NCBI GenBank assembly: GCA_031549725.1
Contig: JAVBPH010000032.1
Span: 1-64,000 of the forward strand
From: UBA937 sp031549725
Lineage (GTDB): Bacteria > Spirochaetota > Spirochaetia > Treponematales > Breznakiellaceae
DNA: 64,000 nucleotides
Reading direction: 5' to 3'
The notes under the pieces: model-generated
Told to the model about the DNA's origin: nothing
Seen by the model: only the letters and a program-made list of their open reading frames with translations
Database searches by the model: none
Shown here: in pieces, positions 26,442 to 35,251 of the stretch
Layout of the letters: each line of letters starts with the position of its first letter
Position numbering within the stretch: position 1 is the stretch's first letter
Program-made: the position numbers and the translations under genes

Positions 26442-26562
26442 TGACGGAAATACCGATGATATACGTTTCAGGTCCTTCTTTTTTTTTAGAATAAACTCAC
26501 TAATAACACCAAATCCGTCAGCTATTTCTGTATTTATCAATCGGTTATAAATTTTCAATTTG

Positions 26563-26590
26563 TTGACTCTTTCCGATTCGGATATATACT
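26563..26590 (+). promoter_or_regulatory. Promoter for the BamA-like gene, leaderless layout
   Basis: TTGACT (26563-26568), 16 bases, then TATACT (26585-26590). Only eight bases separate the -10 box from the ATG at 26599 and there is no ribosome binding site, so transcription should start at or next to the start codon. Confidence 0.55.
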
Positions 26591-26598
26591 TTATATAT

Positions 26599-27825
26599 AT
26601 GAAAAAAATATTAAAAAAACTATGGATTATCTTATATTTTACTACTCTGTTTTTTCCGGTCTATGCCCAGGAAGTATCCGACGCCCCGGAAAATACGGTA
26701 AACTCCCAGTCTGATGATGAAAAAAAAGAGAAGAAGAAAATCAGCTTTAAGGATCCTGAAGACGGCTACTTTGATTTGAGTCAGTTTTTGATTGAGAAAC
26801 ATGGGTTTATCCCCGTTCCGATTTTTATCACCGATCCTGCGGTGGGTGGTTTTGGCGGTGGTATAGCACCGGTGTTTATCCAGCCTAATGAGCCCCGGGA
26901 AAAGAACGGGAAACTTTATCCAACCCCTCCGGATGTGGCAGCGGTGTTCGGAGCGGTTACTGCAAACCTTTCCTGGGGGGCAGGGGCCATGTATACGGCG
27001 GATATAAAGCCCTGGGATGCCCGGTTCTTCCTGGGCGCAGCCTATGCGGATGTAAACCTAAAATACTATTTTAATCTCGAACAGATCAATAAGACCGTAT
27101 CCGCCGAATTCAATACCAAAGCAGTACCTATTTTTGCATCTATCAGGAAGAGCTTGTTCGATCCCCGTTTTTCCGCGGGACTGGAATATGTGTTTACCTG
27201 GGAAAATATCTCCATGGAGGAAGACCCTTCCCATCCTTATTTCAATGAAATCGGCAACTATATAGTTGACCAGCTGGATGGGAATGTGGCTTTGCTGAAC
27301 CTGCGTCTTAATTTTGATGGCCGGGATTCGACCTTTACTCCAAACAAGGGAATTAATGCCAGTCTTAAAACCGGGGTAAGCAGTTGGATATTCGGAAGCA
27401 GTTATGAATATTGGCTTATGGAAGGCTCGGTTTACTATTATTTCCCCATCCTGCAAAATCTTATTACCGGTCTCAGGGTTGATATGCAGCAGGCATGGGA
27501 GGATATACCATTTTTTATTAAACCCTTTGTAGATATGAGGGGTATTCCCGCAGCCCGGTATTCCGGAACAACGACCATGCTGGCGGAGATCGAGGAACGG
27601 TGGGATTTTTTCCCCCGGTGGAGCCTGGTGGCCTTTGGAGGCCTTGGAACGGCTTTTGATGATTGGGAGAAAATTGGTGAATCCGAGCTTGCCTGGTCTG
27701 CGGGTTTAGGTTTCCGGTACCTGATGGCCAAACAGTTCGGCCTCAGGATGGGGATGGACTTCGCCATAGGTCCCGAAGGATTCACCTGGTATGTAATTTT
27801 CGGCAATGCGTGGATGCGTCAATAG
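26599..27825 (+). CDS. BamA/TamA-like outer-membrane barrel protein (bacterial surface antigen fold)
   Basis: A protein of 408 residues from the ATG at 26599 (an upstream in-frame ATG at 26560 precedes the promoter and can be dismissed). The signal peptide ends about FFPVYAQE; an acidic/lysine linker follows. The barrel opens with VGGFGGGIAPVF, the usual first strand of surface-antigen (D15-type) barrels, and ends in an aromatic residue pair near FGNAWMRQ. VRGIPAARYSG-like sequence (residues about 312-322) recalls the BamA-family loop 6 region. No POTRA domain is present, so it is not BamA itself. It is an outer-membrane protein of unknown cargo. Confidence 0.75.
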   Translation: MKKILKKLWIILYFTTLFFPVYAQEVSDAPENTVNSQSDDEKKEKKKISFKDPEDGYFDLSQFLIEKHGFIPVPIFITDPAVGGFGGGIAPVFIQPNEPREKNGKLYPTPPDVAAVFGAVTANLSWGAGAMYTADIKPWDARFFLGAAYADVNLKYYFNLEQINKTVSAEFNTKAVPIFASIRKSLFDPRFSAGLEYVFTWENISMEEDPSHPYFNEIGNYIVDQLDGNVALLNLRLNFDGRDSTFTPNKGINASLKTGVSSWIFGSSYEYWLMEGSVYYYFPILQNLITGLRVDMQQAWEDIPFFIKPFVDMRGIPAARYSGTTTMLAEIEERWDFFPRWSLVAFGGLGTAFDDWEKIGESELAWSAGLGFRYLMAKQFGLRMGMDFAIGPEGFTWYVIFGNAWMRQ

Positions 27826-27871
27826 ATAAGTTGTAATTTCCCATATCAGCATCAGCCTGATATGAAAGATT

Positions 27872-28645
27872 TCAAAACAAACCCCGCTTATAAAAAGGTT
27901 TATGGTTTTTCACAGCCCCGGCCCCGAAATCTTCAGAGGCTGGAACGATATCCACATAAAAACCGGATTTCAGATGCGGCAGTGCTGCACGTCCGATGGT
28001 ATCCGAGACGGTCCTGCGGTCACCGGTGAAGTCCACCACAATTAAATAACTTTGTTCCCCATCCTTCGACATTAAAAGCAGCCAAGCCTGTTTTACTTCC
28101 TTCAGGGGTTTTAATGCATGTTTGACCGCATCGGCCAGCTCCCGGGGATATTCCGCAGGAACTCCAATGAGGACCTGGGTTTCCTTCTCTACGCTCACCG
28201 GACGTGAGCGGCCTGTCAGGTAAGCCAGAAGTTCCCGGCTGATTGGAAAGTTATGACTTCCAAGGTTGAAGATCACCCCGTCATAGTTTGACCCTTCGTG
28301 CAGAACCATCTGCGCAATATCATCAATATCTGTAATTAAAGTCTGTTCGTCCGGTTTATGCCGCCAGGAATATAAGGATGGCCAGTCGGTGAATGCAATA
28401 TGGTAAGACCGGCCCTGCGGATCCGACACTATGGGAAACTGAATAGTTGTTCCCTGCTTGAGGGTTATGGTTCCGTCCTTCGGGGTTTCTCCGTGCTGCA
28501 GTCCTCCTTCCAGTACCATAAGAACATGTGCGGCCTTGATCAATTCAAAGAAACGGCTTTCCCGTTCCGGGGTGGGGTCCCGCTGGAGTTCTTCCATTGC
28601 TGCTACAAGTTCGGGGTTGCTGACAGGTTTGTTTACATCAATCAT
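27872..28645 (-). CDS. SseB-like protein
   Basis: A 257-residue cytoplasmic protein. The N-terminal half (about 10-120) matches the SseB N-terminal domain (NPELVAAMEELQRDPTPERE, later HIAFTDWPSLYSW). The C-terminal half (about 140-250) matches the SseB C-terminal domain (IGVPAEYPRELADAVKHAL and LLLMSKDGEQSYLIVVDF). SseB is linked to enhanced serine sensitivity in E. coli, but the mechanism is unknown. AGGAGG precedes the ATG. It is convergent with the BamA-like gene. Confidence 0.82.
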   Translation of the reverse strand: MIDVNKPVSNPELVAAMEELQRDPTPERESRFFELIKAAHVLMVLEGGLQHGETPKDGTITLKQGTTIQFPIVSDPQGRSYHIAFTDWPSLYSWRHKPDEQTLITDIDDIAQMVLHEGSNYDGVIFNLGSHNFPISRELLAYLTGRSRPVSVEKETQVLIGVPAEYPRELADAVKHALKPLKEVKQAWLLLMSKDGEQSYLIVVDFTGDRRTVSDTIGRAALPHLKSGFYVDIVPASEDFGAGAVKNHKPFYKRGLF

Positions 28646-28843
28646 GGGTTCCTCCTAAAAAAATAGATAAATTTTCCAGCTCAGTATATCCTGGGATATT
28701 TTGAATGACAAGAATCCCCGGATTTTTTTGCTGCTTTCATTCCATTGTGAATACGGTGTATTTGTGATATGGTGTTGAAGTTGTTTGTTTTATCCGTTCC
28801 GGATAATCCCGCATCGTCCAGGGACAGCACAGGCGGTAATGAT

Positions 28844-29185
28844 ATGAGTATAATGGAAGACATTCATTATTATACTAATTCCTATAATGTAAAAGACAGA
28901 ATGCTCCGCATTGACCGGGTGTATCTTTTTGATGAAGATGCCTTTACAGAATCCGACCGGGAGCTCCTTGGATCGATATATGCGTCACTGCCCCAATACC
29001 GGCGTTCCGGCGGCAATGATGTTCCTTACTGGTTTGGCAGGGAGGGTACAGATAGAATTTACCTTTGGGTGTCCGCCGAACCTCCGGGATTCCGGATTGC
29101 CGGAGAATTACCCCTATCCGAATTCCTGAAATGGGAAATCCAATTCCATGCCCTCATAGGTGAACTCCCCTTCAGGAGAATTTGA
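28844..29185 (+). CDS. Hypothetical protein
   Basis: I do not recognise this acidic protein of about 113 residues. It has no signal peptide or membrane segment and contains a balanced mix of charged and aromatic residues that reads like a real folded protein. I use the ATG at 28844 (MSIMEDIHYY) because AGGCGG lies a few bases upstream and the residues before it in the open frame from 28769 look untranslated. Alone between the divergent SseB-like gene and nfo. Confidence 0.55.
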   Translation: MSIMEDIHYYTNSYNVKDRMLRIDRVYLFDEDAFTESDRELLGSIYASLPQYRRSGGNDVPYWFGREGTDRIYLWVSAEPPGFRIAGELPLSEFLKWEIQFHALIGELPFRRI

Positions 29186-29476
29186 TATATAGCAGATAGA
29201 CCGAGTGTCTTCCGTAAAAGGAAATGCCCGGAGGAGGGGATATGATTCTGTGCTCCCGGCCGCGAAAGGATGACCGCTGGCAAGGCAGGATAGTTCCCAT
29301 CGATTCAACGAGCTGGATCAGAAGGGTCGCAAAAAATGTTTCTGTTCCTGAGAGCAGCCCGCCCGAACCGGACCGCATTCCCTTCGGCTGGGCGAAGGAC
29401 TTGAAGTTCCTTGCCGGCTGCTGTTTTCCGGAATTGTAAGTCCAGTTGGACTAAACTAAATATAAGGATAATGTAT

Positions 29477-30316
29477 ATGTTTATTATAGGATGCCATTTA
29501 TCGTCTTCAAAGGGTTTTCTTGCGATGGGTAAGGAAGCCGAGACAATTGGAGCAAATACTTTTCAGTTTTTTACCCGTAATCCGAGGGGCGGTGCTGCTA
29601 AGCCGCTGGATCATTCCGATATCGATGCTTACTTAAAGTATGCCAGTCAAATTGGAATCCCTTTTATCCTTGCCCATGCTCCGTATACTTTGAATGCCTG
29701 TGCAGGCCGGGAGAGTATCCGGGAATTTACATTGAATACCATGAAGGATGATATCAACAGACTTGAACTCATACCGGGATGCCTCTACAATTTTCATCCC
29801 GGCAGTCACGTAGGCCAGGGGATTGATACGGGCATTGAGCTGATCGTGGAAACTCTGAATGCAGTTTTGAAATCCGAACAACAAACGTTGGTTCTTCTGG
29901 AAACCATGTCCGGAAAGGGAACCGAAGTTGGAGGTTCCTTTGAAGAACTTCAGCGGATCATCAGTAAGGTGAAGCTGAACGGGAAGCTTGGCGTCTGTCT
30001 CGATACCTGCCATGTACACGATGCTGGTTATGATATCGTGGATAATCTTGATCCGGTCCTGGCCGAATTCGATAAGGTTATAGGGTTGGACCGCTTAAAG
30101 GCTATACATCTTAATGACAGCAAGAACCCCCTGGGAAGCCGCAAGGACCGGCATGAAAAAATCGGGCAGGGACAGATTGGTCTGGATGCATTTGAAAAGA
30201 TTATCAATCACCCCTTGCTTAAATCCTTGCCCTTCTTCCTGGAAACACCCAATGAACTGGAAGGCTATGCAAAAGAGATAGCCCTGTTGAAGAACCTCCG
30301 GCGCAGGGAAAATTAA
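29477..30316 (+). CDS. nfo: Endonuclease IV (AP endonuclease)
   Basis: A 279-residue AP endonuclease that cuts 5' to abasic sites in base-excision repair. It has the family's zinc-ligand motifs: the GCHLSSSKGF opening (His), YNFHPGSHVG (two His), VLLETMSGKG (Glu), GVCLDTCHVHDAGYD (Asp, two His), LNDSKNPLGSRKDRHEKIG (His, Asp-rich) and FLETPNE (Glu). I use the ATG at 29477, nine bases after AAGG; ATG 29471 is possible. The upstream open frame (from 29411) lacks homology. A family B repeat follows. Confidence 0.93.
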   Translation: MFIIGCHLSSSKGFLAMGKEAETIGANTFQFFTRNPRGGAAKPLDHSDIDAYLKYASQIGIPFILAHAPYTLNACAGRESIREFTLNTMKDDINRLELIPGCLYNFHPGSHVGQGIDTGIELIVETLNAVLKSEQQTLVLLETMSGKGTEVGGSFEELQRIISKVKLNGKLGVCLDTCHVHDAGYDIVDNLDPVLAEFDKVIGLDRLKAIHLNDSKNPLGSRKDRHEKIGQGQIGLDAFEKIINHPLLKSLPFFLETPNELEGYAKEIALLKNLRRREN

Positions 30317-30413
30317 ACCATGCAAAGCCTGCCTGTATGAAAAACATAAATGCCGTACCTGACAATATCCAAATAGTGTCAATTCCTGAATACTTAAAAT
30401 CTCCTAAAATCAA

Positions 30414-30550
30414 TAACCCCGCCGCAAGCAGCGGGGTATGTTGGTTCTGTAAGGTAAGGATTATATGCGGGTTTAATACACGCAAAGCAATTTCCTTGTT
30501 GATTCAAAGAATCACCCCAAAGAGCGGGGTATTAAACCCACCTGCGAATA
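30414..30550 (+). repeat. Family B dispersed inverted-repeat element, copy 3
   Basis: The element opens with CCCCGCCGCAAGCAGCGGGG, a hairpin, then TTGGTTCTGTAAGGTAAGG. The terminal pair GCGGGTTTAATAC / GGTATTAAACCCAC follows, with CAATTTCCTTGTTG inside. It aligns over its full length with the copy at 55406-55545. It lies between convergent nfo and glnN (gap 30317-30673) and may contribute termination. No gene is present in the gap. Confidence 0.75.
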
Positions 30551-30673
30551 AAAAGCGTGTATTTCTTCCGGCCGCATTACAGCCAATCAAAATCCACGCC
30601 CTTGTGTTTCTGTTTCAATATTAAAAATATCTTCTTTTTCTGTCTAAAAAAATAAAAGCATTTTTCAGTTTCC

Positions 30674-32764
30674 TCAATTTACGCTGTAAAGCAAATCCGC
30701 ATAGGTTGGTAAGCACCAGTATTTTTTTGCGACCAATGTTTCCAGTTCGTCAACCACAATCCTCAGTTCACTCATGCTGCTGAATACCCTGTCGCGATAA
30801 AATTGTGCCAATTCAAGCGGATCTTCAATCAGTTTTGTTTCAAGCAGGATATGCTCCAGCATTTCCATTTTTTTCAAAAGGTATGAGGATAGTGAAGATA
30901 GCTTTTCTAGAAGCTGTTCTTCCATATAACATTCATATTTTCCACACTCAGCTTTGTACCACATTAATTTTGCTAATTCCTGTTGATATTCTATAACACC
31001 GGGAACAATTTCTTTCTTTATCATATCAATCATGGTCATTGCTTCTATGCGAAGTGTTTTACTGTAAGCCTCCAGAAGAATTTCATAGCGGGAATGAATT
31101 TCAGTTTCACTGAATACACCATGTTTGGTAAACAGCTTGATGTTCTTAGGATGAATAAATGCAGGAAGAGCTTCAACGGTGGTTTTGAAATTGAGAAGGC
31201 CCCTTTTTTCTGCTTCTGCAACCCATTCATCGGAATAATTGTTTCCGTTGAAAATAATTTTTTTCTGTTCGGCAATTGTTTTTTTAATGAGTACCGGCAG
31301 ATCATTTTTAAAATTACTGGACTTTTCAAGGATGTCCGCAAAATCTGAAAGCACATCCGCAACAATAGTATTAAGAACTATGTTCGGACCAGCAATTGAA
31401 AATGTAGAACCTACCATACGAAATTCAAATTTATTACCTGTAAATGCAAAGGGAGAAGTCCGGTTCCGGTCGGTGGTGTCCCTGGGAAAGTGGGGCAGTA
31501 CCGTGGCTCCTGTCCCCATTTGATGTTTTTTTCTGTCCTGGTAACGCTCGCCATTTTCCAAAGCTTCCAGAATAGCAGTCAGTTCATCTCCCAGGAACAT
31601 TGATACAATCGCCGGAGGCGCCTCGTTTCCTCCCAGCCGATGATCGTTTCCTGCACTGGCTACGGAAACCCTGAGCAGGTCCTGATAATCATCCACAGCT
31701 TTAATTACCGCAACGAGAAATAAAAGAAATTGAACATTCTCAAAGGGGGTTTCTCCAGGATCAAGAAGATTAACTCCTGTATCGGTGGAGACGGACCAGT
31801 TGTTATGCTTCCCGCTTCCATTAACATCGGCAAAGGGTTTTTCATGAAGCAGACAGGCAAGACCATGTTTGTTGGCAATGCTTTTCATCAGTTCCATGGT
31901 CAGTTGATTATGGTCAGTAGCGATATTTGTGGTGGTGAAAATAGGGGCCAGCTCATGCTGAGCCGGAGCCACTTCGTTGTGCTTTGTTTTTGCCAGGACA
32001 CCAAGTTTCCAAAGTTCCTGTTCCAATTCTTTCATGAATGCGGATACTCTGGGTTTTAAGCTTCCGAAATAGTGATCTTCAAGTTCCTGGCCTTTAGGTG
32101 GTCTGGCACCAAACAGTGTTCTGCCTGTATACACCAGATCGGGTCTTTTAAAATACAATTCCTTGTCAATAAGAAAATATTCCTGTTCAGGACCTACTGT
32201 TGTAATAACCCTCGTTGCCGTGGTGTTGCCAAAAAGTCTTAAAATCCTGAGAGCCTGTATGCTGATGGCCTCCATTGAGCGAAGCAGTGGGGTCTTTTTA
32301 TCCAATGCTTCCCCGCTGTAGGAACAAAAGGCAGTAGGAATATACAGAGTTCCATCCTTAATAAAGGCATAGGATGTGGTATCCCATACAGTATAGCCTC
32401 TTGCCTCAAAGGTTGCCCGGAGCCCGCCTGAAGGAAAGCTTGATGCGTCGGGTTCACCCCGGACAAGTTCTTTCCCGGAGAATTCCATGATTATCCTGCC
32501 GTCACCGGAAGGTGAAATAAAACTATCATGTTTTTCTGCGGTTACACCGGTCATAGGCTGAAACCAATGGGTAAAATGGGTTGCCCCTTTTTCGGTTGCC
32601 CAGTCTTTCATGGCGTTCGCCACGGCATTTGCCACGTCAAGCTCCAGGTGGGTACCCTGAACAATGGTTTTCTTCAGGGCTTTATAAATTTCTTTTGGAA
32701 GTCTTGCCTGCATTGCATCATCGTTGAAAACCATACTTCCAAATAATCCAGGAACGTCCTTCAT
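30674..32764 (-). CDS. glnN: Glutamine synthetase type III
   Basis: A 696-residue GSIII enzyme, the length usual for the family. It condenses glutamate, ammonia and ATP to glutamine. The family-specific N-terminal block THFTHWFQPMTGVTAEKHDS, the FPSGGLRATFEARGYTVWD segment, the metal-binding GPEQEYFLID, NEVAPAQHELAPIF and DVNGSGKHNNWS motifs are all intact. It is 15 bases downstream of asnA and transcribed with it, so it is under the same leader attenuator. A second, type I-like glutamine synthetase is encoded in the divergent operon. Confidence 0.95.
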   Translation of the reverse strand: MKDVPGLFGSMVFNDDAMQARLPKEIYKALKKTIVQGTHLELDVANAVANAMKDWATEKGATHFTHWFQPMTGVTAEKHDSFISPSGDGRIIMEFSGKELVRGEPDASSFPSGGLRATFEARGYTVWDTTSYAFIKDGTLYIPTAFCSYSGEALDKKTPLLRSMEAISIQALRILRLFGNTTATRVITTVGPEQEYFLIDKELYFKRPDLVYTGRTLFGARPPKGQELEDHYFGSLKPRVSAFMKELEQELWKLGVLAKTKHNEVAPAQHELAPIFTTTNIATDHNQLTMELMKSIANKHGLACLLHEKPFADVNGSGKHNNWSVSTDTGVNLLDPGETPFENVQFLLFLVAVIKAVDDYQDLLRVSVASAGNDHRLGGNEAPPAIVSMFLGDELTAILEALENGERYQDRKKHQMGTGATVLPHFPRDTTDRNRTSPFAFTGNKFEFRMVGSTFSIAGPNIVLNTIVADVLSDFADILEKSSNFKNDLPVLIKKTIAEQKKIIFNGNNYSDEWVAEAEKRGLLNFKTTVEALPAFIHPKNIKLFTKHGVFSETEIHSRYEILLEAYSKTLRIEAMTMIDMIKKEIVPGVIEYQQELAKLMWYKAECGKYECYMEEQLLEKLSSLSSYLLKKMEMLEHILLETKLIEDPLELAQFYRDRVFSSMSELRIVVDELETLVAKKYWCLPTYADLLYSVN

Positions 32765-32778
32765 TATTTTCCTCCTCC

Positions 32779-33789
32779 TTACAGTAAATTGATCCCCGCC
32801 GACTCACAGCCCGAGAGGGTATTCTTGTCCCATACCGATACTTGTACTTCACCGATGTGGGCCTTCCTCAGCAGCAGCATACAAAGCCGGGATTCCCCGA
32901 TTCCGCCTCCCATGGTCAGCGGCAGCTTTCCTTCCAGGAGCATTGCATGGAATGGGAATTTTCTGCGGTGATCACAGCCTGCTTTCCGGAGCTGCTTGTC
33001 CAATGATTCAGCATCAACCCGGATACCCATGGATGATACTTCAAATGCCCTTCCAAGGACGTCATTCCAAAAAACAATATCACCGTTCAAGGCCCAGTCG
33101 TCATAGTCCGGTGCTCTGCCGTCATGTTTATCTCCGGACTTTAAATGGTCTCCAATCTGCATGATGAAAGCTGTTTTATACTCCATTAAATATTCGTCTT
33201 CCCTTTCTTTCGGTGACAGGAGTGGATACATGTCTTCCAGTTCCTGGGTGGTTATAAAACTTACCTTTCTGGAAAGCATACTGCCCTGCAGTTCGGGAAA
33301 TTCTTTGATAAGTTTTTCCTGGACGTCACAGACAGCGTCAACTATTTTTTGTACAATTTCCCTGAGAAAATCGGTACTGCGTTCTTCCCGGCTGATAACC
33401 CTTTCCCAATCCCACTGGTCAACATAGATGGAATGGAGGTTATCCATTTCCTCGTCCCTGCGTACCGCATTCATATCCGTGTACAACCCTTCTCCGACAG
33501 GGAATCCATATTTATGAAGGGCCATCCGTTTCCATTTTGCCAGGGAATGGACAATCTGGGCGTTCGATCCTGTTTCCTGTATGTCAAATTCTACAGGACG
33601 TTCCACACCGTTCAGATCATCATTCAATCCGGTTTGGGGTTCCACAAAAAGAGGAGCCGACACCCGTTTTAGATTAAGTACTTTTGACAAGGAATCTTCA
33701 AAACTTCGTTTAATAAAACCAATTGCCCCCTGGGTTCTGTAAAGAGGCACAACGGACCGGTAATCCTCCGGAATAAATAATTTGCTCAT
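32779..33789 (-). CDS. asnA: Aspartate-ammonia ligase (asparagine synthetase A)
   Basis: A 336-residue AsnA, a class II tRNA-synthetase-like fold, which makes asparagine from aspartate and free ammonia with ATP-to-AMP cleavage. Typical blocks are APLFVEPQTGLNDDLNGVER, HSLAKWKRMAL, TDMNAVRRDEEMDNLHS, DQWDWE and GGGIGESRLCMLLL. The start at 33789 has AGGAGAACC just upstream; the open frame before it runs through the leader terminator and is not translated. It is the first gene of the asnA-glnN operon. An ammonia-dependent enzyme under a nitrogen-type antiterminator fits ammonia assimilation control. Confidence 0.95.
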   Translation of the reverse strand: MSKLFIPEDYRSVVPLYRTQGAIGFIKRSFEDSLSKVLNLKRVSAPLFVEPQTGLNDDLNGVERPVEFDIQETGSNAQIVHSLAKWKRMALHKYGFPVGEGLYTDMNAVRRDEEMDNLHSIYVDQWDWERVISREERSTDFLREIVQKIVDAVCDVQEKLIKEFPELQGSMLSRKVSFITTQELEDMYPLLSPKEREDEYLMEYKTAFIMQIGDHLKSGDKHDGRAPDYDDWALNGDIVFWNDVLGRAFEVSSMGIRVDAESLDKQLRKAGCDHRRKFPFHAMLLEGKLPLTMGGGIGESRLCMLLLRKAHIGEVQVSVWDKNTLSGCESAGINLL

Positions 33790-33809
33790 GATGGTTCTCC
33801 TTTCTGGGC

Positions 33810-33890
33810 AAAAAAATGGCGCTGCGGACAATAATACCTTATTGTCCACAGCGCCTTTGCTGTATTACATCCATATTCTTACATATGGAT
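33810..33890 (-). promoter_or_regulatory. ANTAR-type leader attenuator of asnA-glnN
   Basis: On the minus strand an 8-bp stem with hexaloop GTAAGA (33869-33890) is followed after five bases by stem ACAGC-GCTGT with hexaloop AAAGGC (33848-33863). The 3' arm of this second stem is also part of the 5' arm of a strong terminator (33818-33855, GGCGCTG...CAGCGCC) that ends in seven U residues (33810-33816), directly before the asnA ribosome binding site. The two structures exclude each other. A loop with A at position 1 and G at position 4 is the known ANTAR recognition feature; the first stem's loop lacks it. Confidence 0.75.
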
Positions 33891-33945
33891 TTTTTTTTGT
33901 CAATTATTTTTTTATTTTTTTTACTTTTTTTCACGTACTGAAAAC

Positions 33946-33975
33946 TTGACATGTAAAACAGGAATAATGTATAGT
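33946..33975 (+). promoter_or_regulatory. Sigma-70-type promoter of the gltB-glnA-car operon
   Basis: TTGACA (33946-33951) and TATAGT (33970-33975) are separated by 18 bases. The predicted transcript would begin near 33983 and run into the attenuator at 34027-34137. Confidence 0.7.
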
Positions 33976-34026
33976 TTAACCATAATTAGAAATTCGCAAG
34001 GATTTTTAGTAAAATTATCATGTGTT

Positions 34027-34137
34027 TGAACAAAGGCGTTCATCACATAATGCACGGTTATGTTGCAGGTAAGTCTTTAAAGGATTTCCTCTGTAACATT
34101 AACCTGATTTGCATTATGCGGTGAGCGCCTTTTTTTT
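34027..34137 (+). promoter_or_regulatory. ANTAR-type leader attenuator of the gltB1 operon
   Basis: Stem TGAAC-GTTCA with hexaloop AAAGGC (34027-34042) shares its 3' arm with the 5' arm of a long terminator. In that terminator, GGCGTTCATCACATAATGCA (from 34035) pairs with the complementary arm ending GGTGAGCGCC (34129), and eight T residues follow (34130-34137). An inner stem (GGTTATGTT / AACATTAACC) lies in the terminator loop. Upstream, 33991-34010 can form a stem with a GCAA loop that may be the first ANTAR hairpin. The layout mirrors the asnA leader on the other strand. Confidence 0.75.
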
Positions 34138-34156
34138 GTGCAAAGGAGATCCGGGG

Positions 34157-35251
34157 ATGCTGAAGGAAGGTCAAATTAGAATACCGTCGGGATGTGCAAT
34201 TTCCGGAATATTTAATAAATCCGGGAAACGTATAAGCGGCGAGAATATCATTAAATCCGTATCTCTCATGCATGAACGGTCCAATGGTCTTGGAGGAGGT
34301 TTTGCAGCATATGGAATATATCCTGAATACAAGGATTATTATGCATTCCATGCATTTTACGATTCTCCATCTTCAAAAAAAGAAACAGAGGAATTTCTGG
34401 AACGGCATTTTGATATAATTAATCTTTCAAAAATTCCTACAAGAAAAATAAGAGGGATTACCGACGAGCCTCTGATCTGGCGTTATTTTCTTACCCCTCT
34501 TCCTACAAAACTTTCATCGAGCCAATTGGATGAGCGGGAATTTGTACAGAAATGCGTTTTCCGGGTAAACAAAAAAATTGAAGGGGCATATATTTTTTCC
34601 TGCGGTAAAAATATGGGGGTTTTTAAAGCGGTCGGATACCCTGAAGATGTGGGACGGTTTTACCGTCTTGAGGAATATGAAGGGTATTGCTTTACTGCCC
34701 ATGGCCGTTATCCTACCAATACACCAGGTTGGTGGGGAGGAGCCCATCCTTTTGCGCTGCTTGATTATTCGGTGGTACACAATGGAGAAATATCATCCTA
34801 CGATGCAAACCGCCATGCTATGGAAATGCACGGATATACCTGCACCCTGCAGACCGATACGGAGGTGATCACATATATTATTGATTTTCTGCACCGGAAG
34901 AAAAAACTGACCTTCCGTGAAATCGCTTCCGTTATTGCCGCACCTTTTTGGCAGACCATTGAACATATGGAAAGTGAAAAGAAAAAAATCCATGAGTATC
35001 TCCGGAATGTTTTTGCCGCCCAGCTCATCACAGGTCCATTTTCAATCATCGTGGGTTTTACCGGTGGAATCATGGCTCTTAATGACAGACTGAAACTCCG
35101 CAGTATGGTTGTGGGAGAAAAGGATGATACGGTTTATATTGCCAGTGAGGAGTCGGCAATCCGGATCATTGAACCGGAACTCGACCGGGTTTCCTATCCG
35201 AAGGGCGGGGAGGCGGTGATTATCCATTTGAACGGAGAAATAAAACAATGA
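34157..35251 (+). CDS. gltB1: Archaeal-type glutamate synthase, glutaminase (GATase II) subunit
   Basis: A 364-residue class II glutamine amidotransferase. After a 12-residue propeptide, Cys13 (in SGCAISGIFNKSG) should become the N-terminal nucleophile, as in glutamate synthase. The Arg and Asn/Gly ammonia-site motifs TAHGRYPTNTPGWW and VVHNGEISSYDAN, and Asp in LQTDTEV, are present. I use the ATG at 34157, after GGAGATCCGGGG; the frame before it runs through the terminator. It hydrolyses glutamine and passes ammonia to the FMN subunit. It overlaps gltB2 by four bases. Confidence 0.9.
   Translation: MLKEGQIRIPSGCAISGIFNKSGKRISGENIIKSVSLMHERSNGLGGGFAAYGIYPEYKDYYAFHAFYDSPSSKKETEEFLERHFDIINLSKIPTRKIRGITDEPLIWRYFLTPLPTKLSSSQLDEREFVQKCVFRVNKKIEGAYIFSCGKNMGVFKAVGYPEDVGRFYRLEEYEGYCFTAHGRYPTNTPGWWGGAHPFALLDYSVVHNGEISSYDANRHAMEMHGYTCTLQTDTEVITYIIDFLHRKKKLTFREIASVIAAPFWQTIEHMESEKKKIHEYLRNVFAAQLITGPFSIIVGFTGGIMALNDRLKLRSMVVGEKDDTVYIASEESAIRIIEPELDRVSYPKGGEAVIIHLNGEIKQ

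Noticed and set aside
29224..29439. 71-codon open frame before nfo
   Set aside because: Arg/Pro-rich with no convincing start context, and it overlaps the nfo upstream region. It reads as non-coding.
34035..34060. CGTTCATC in the gltB1 leader, resembling part of the glnA glutamine riboswitch
   Set aside because: The other conserved blocks of that riboswitch are absent and the bases are explained by the terminator arm.
34020..34124. A 34-codon open frame in the gltB1 leader, as a leader peptide
   Set aside because: It lies wholly across the hairpins, has no ribosome binding site within 12 bases and no run of informative codons. The ANTAR explanation accounts for the region.
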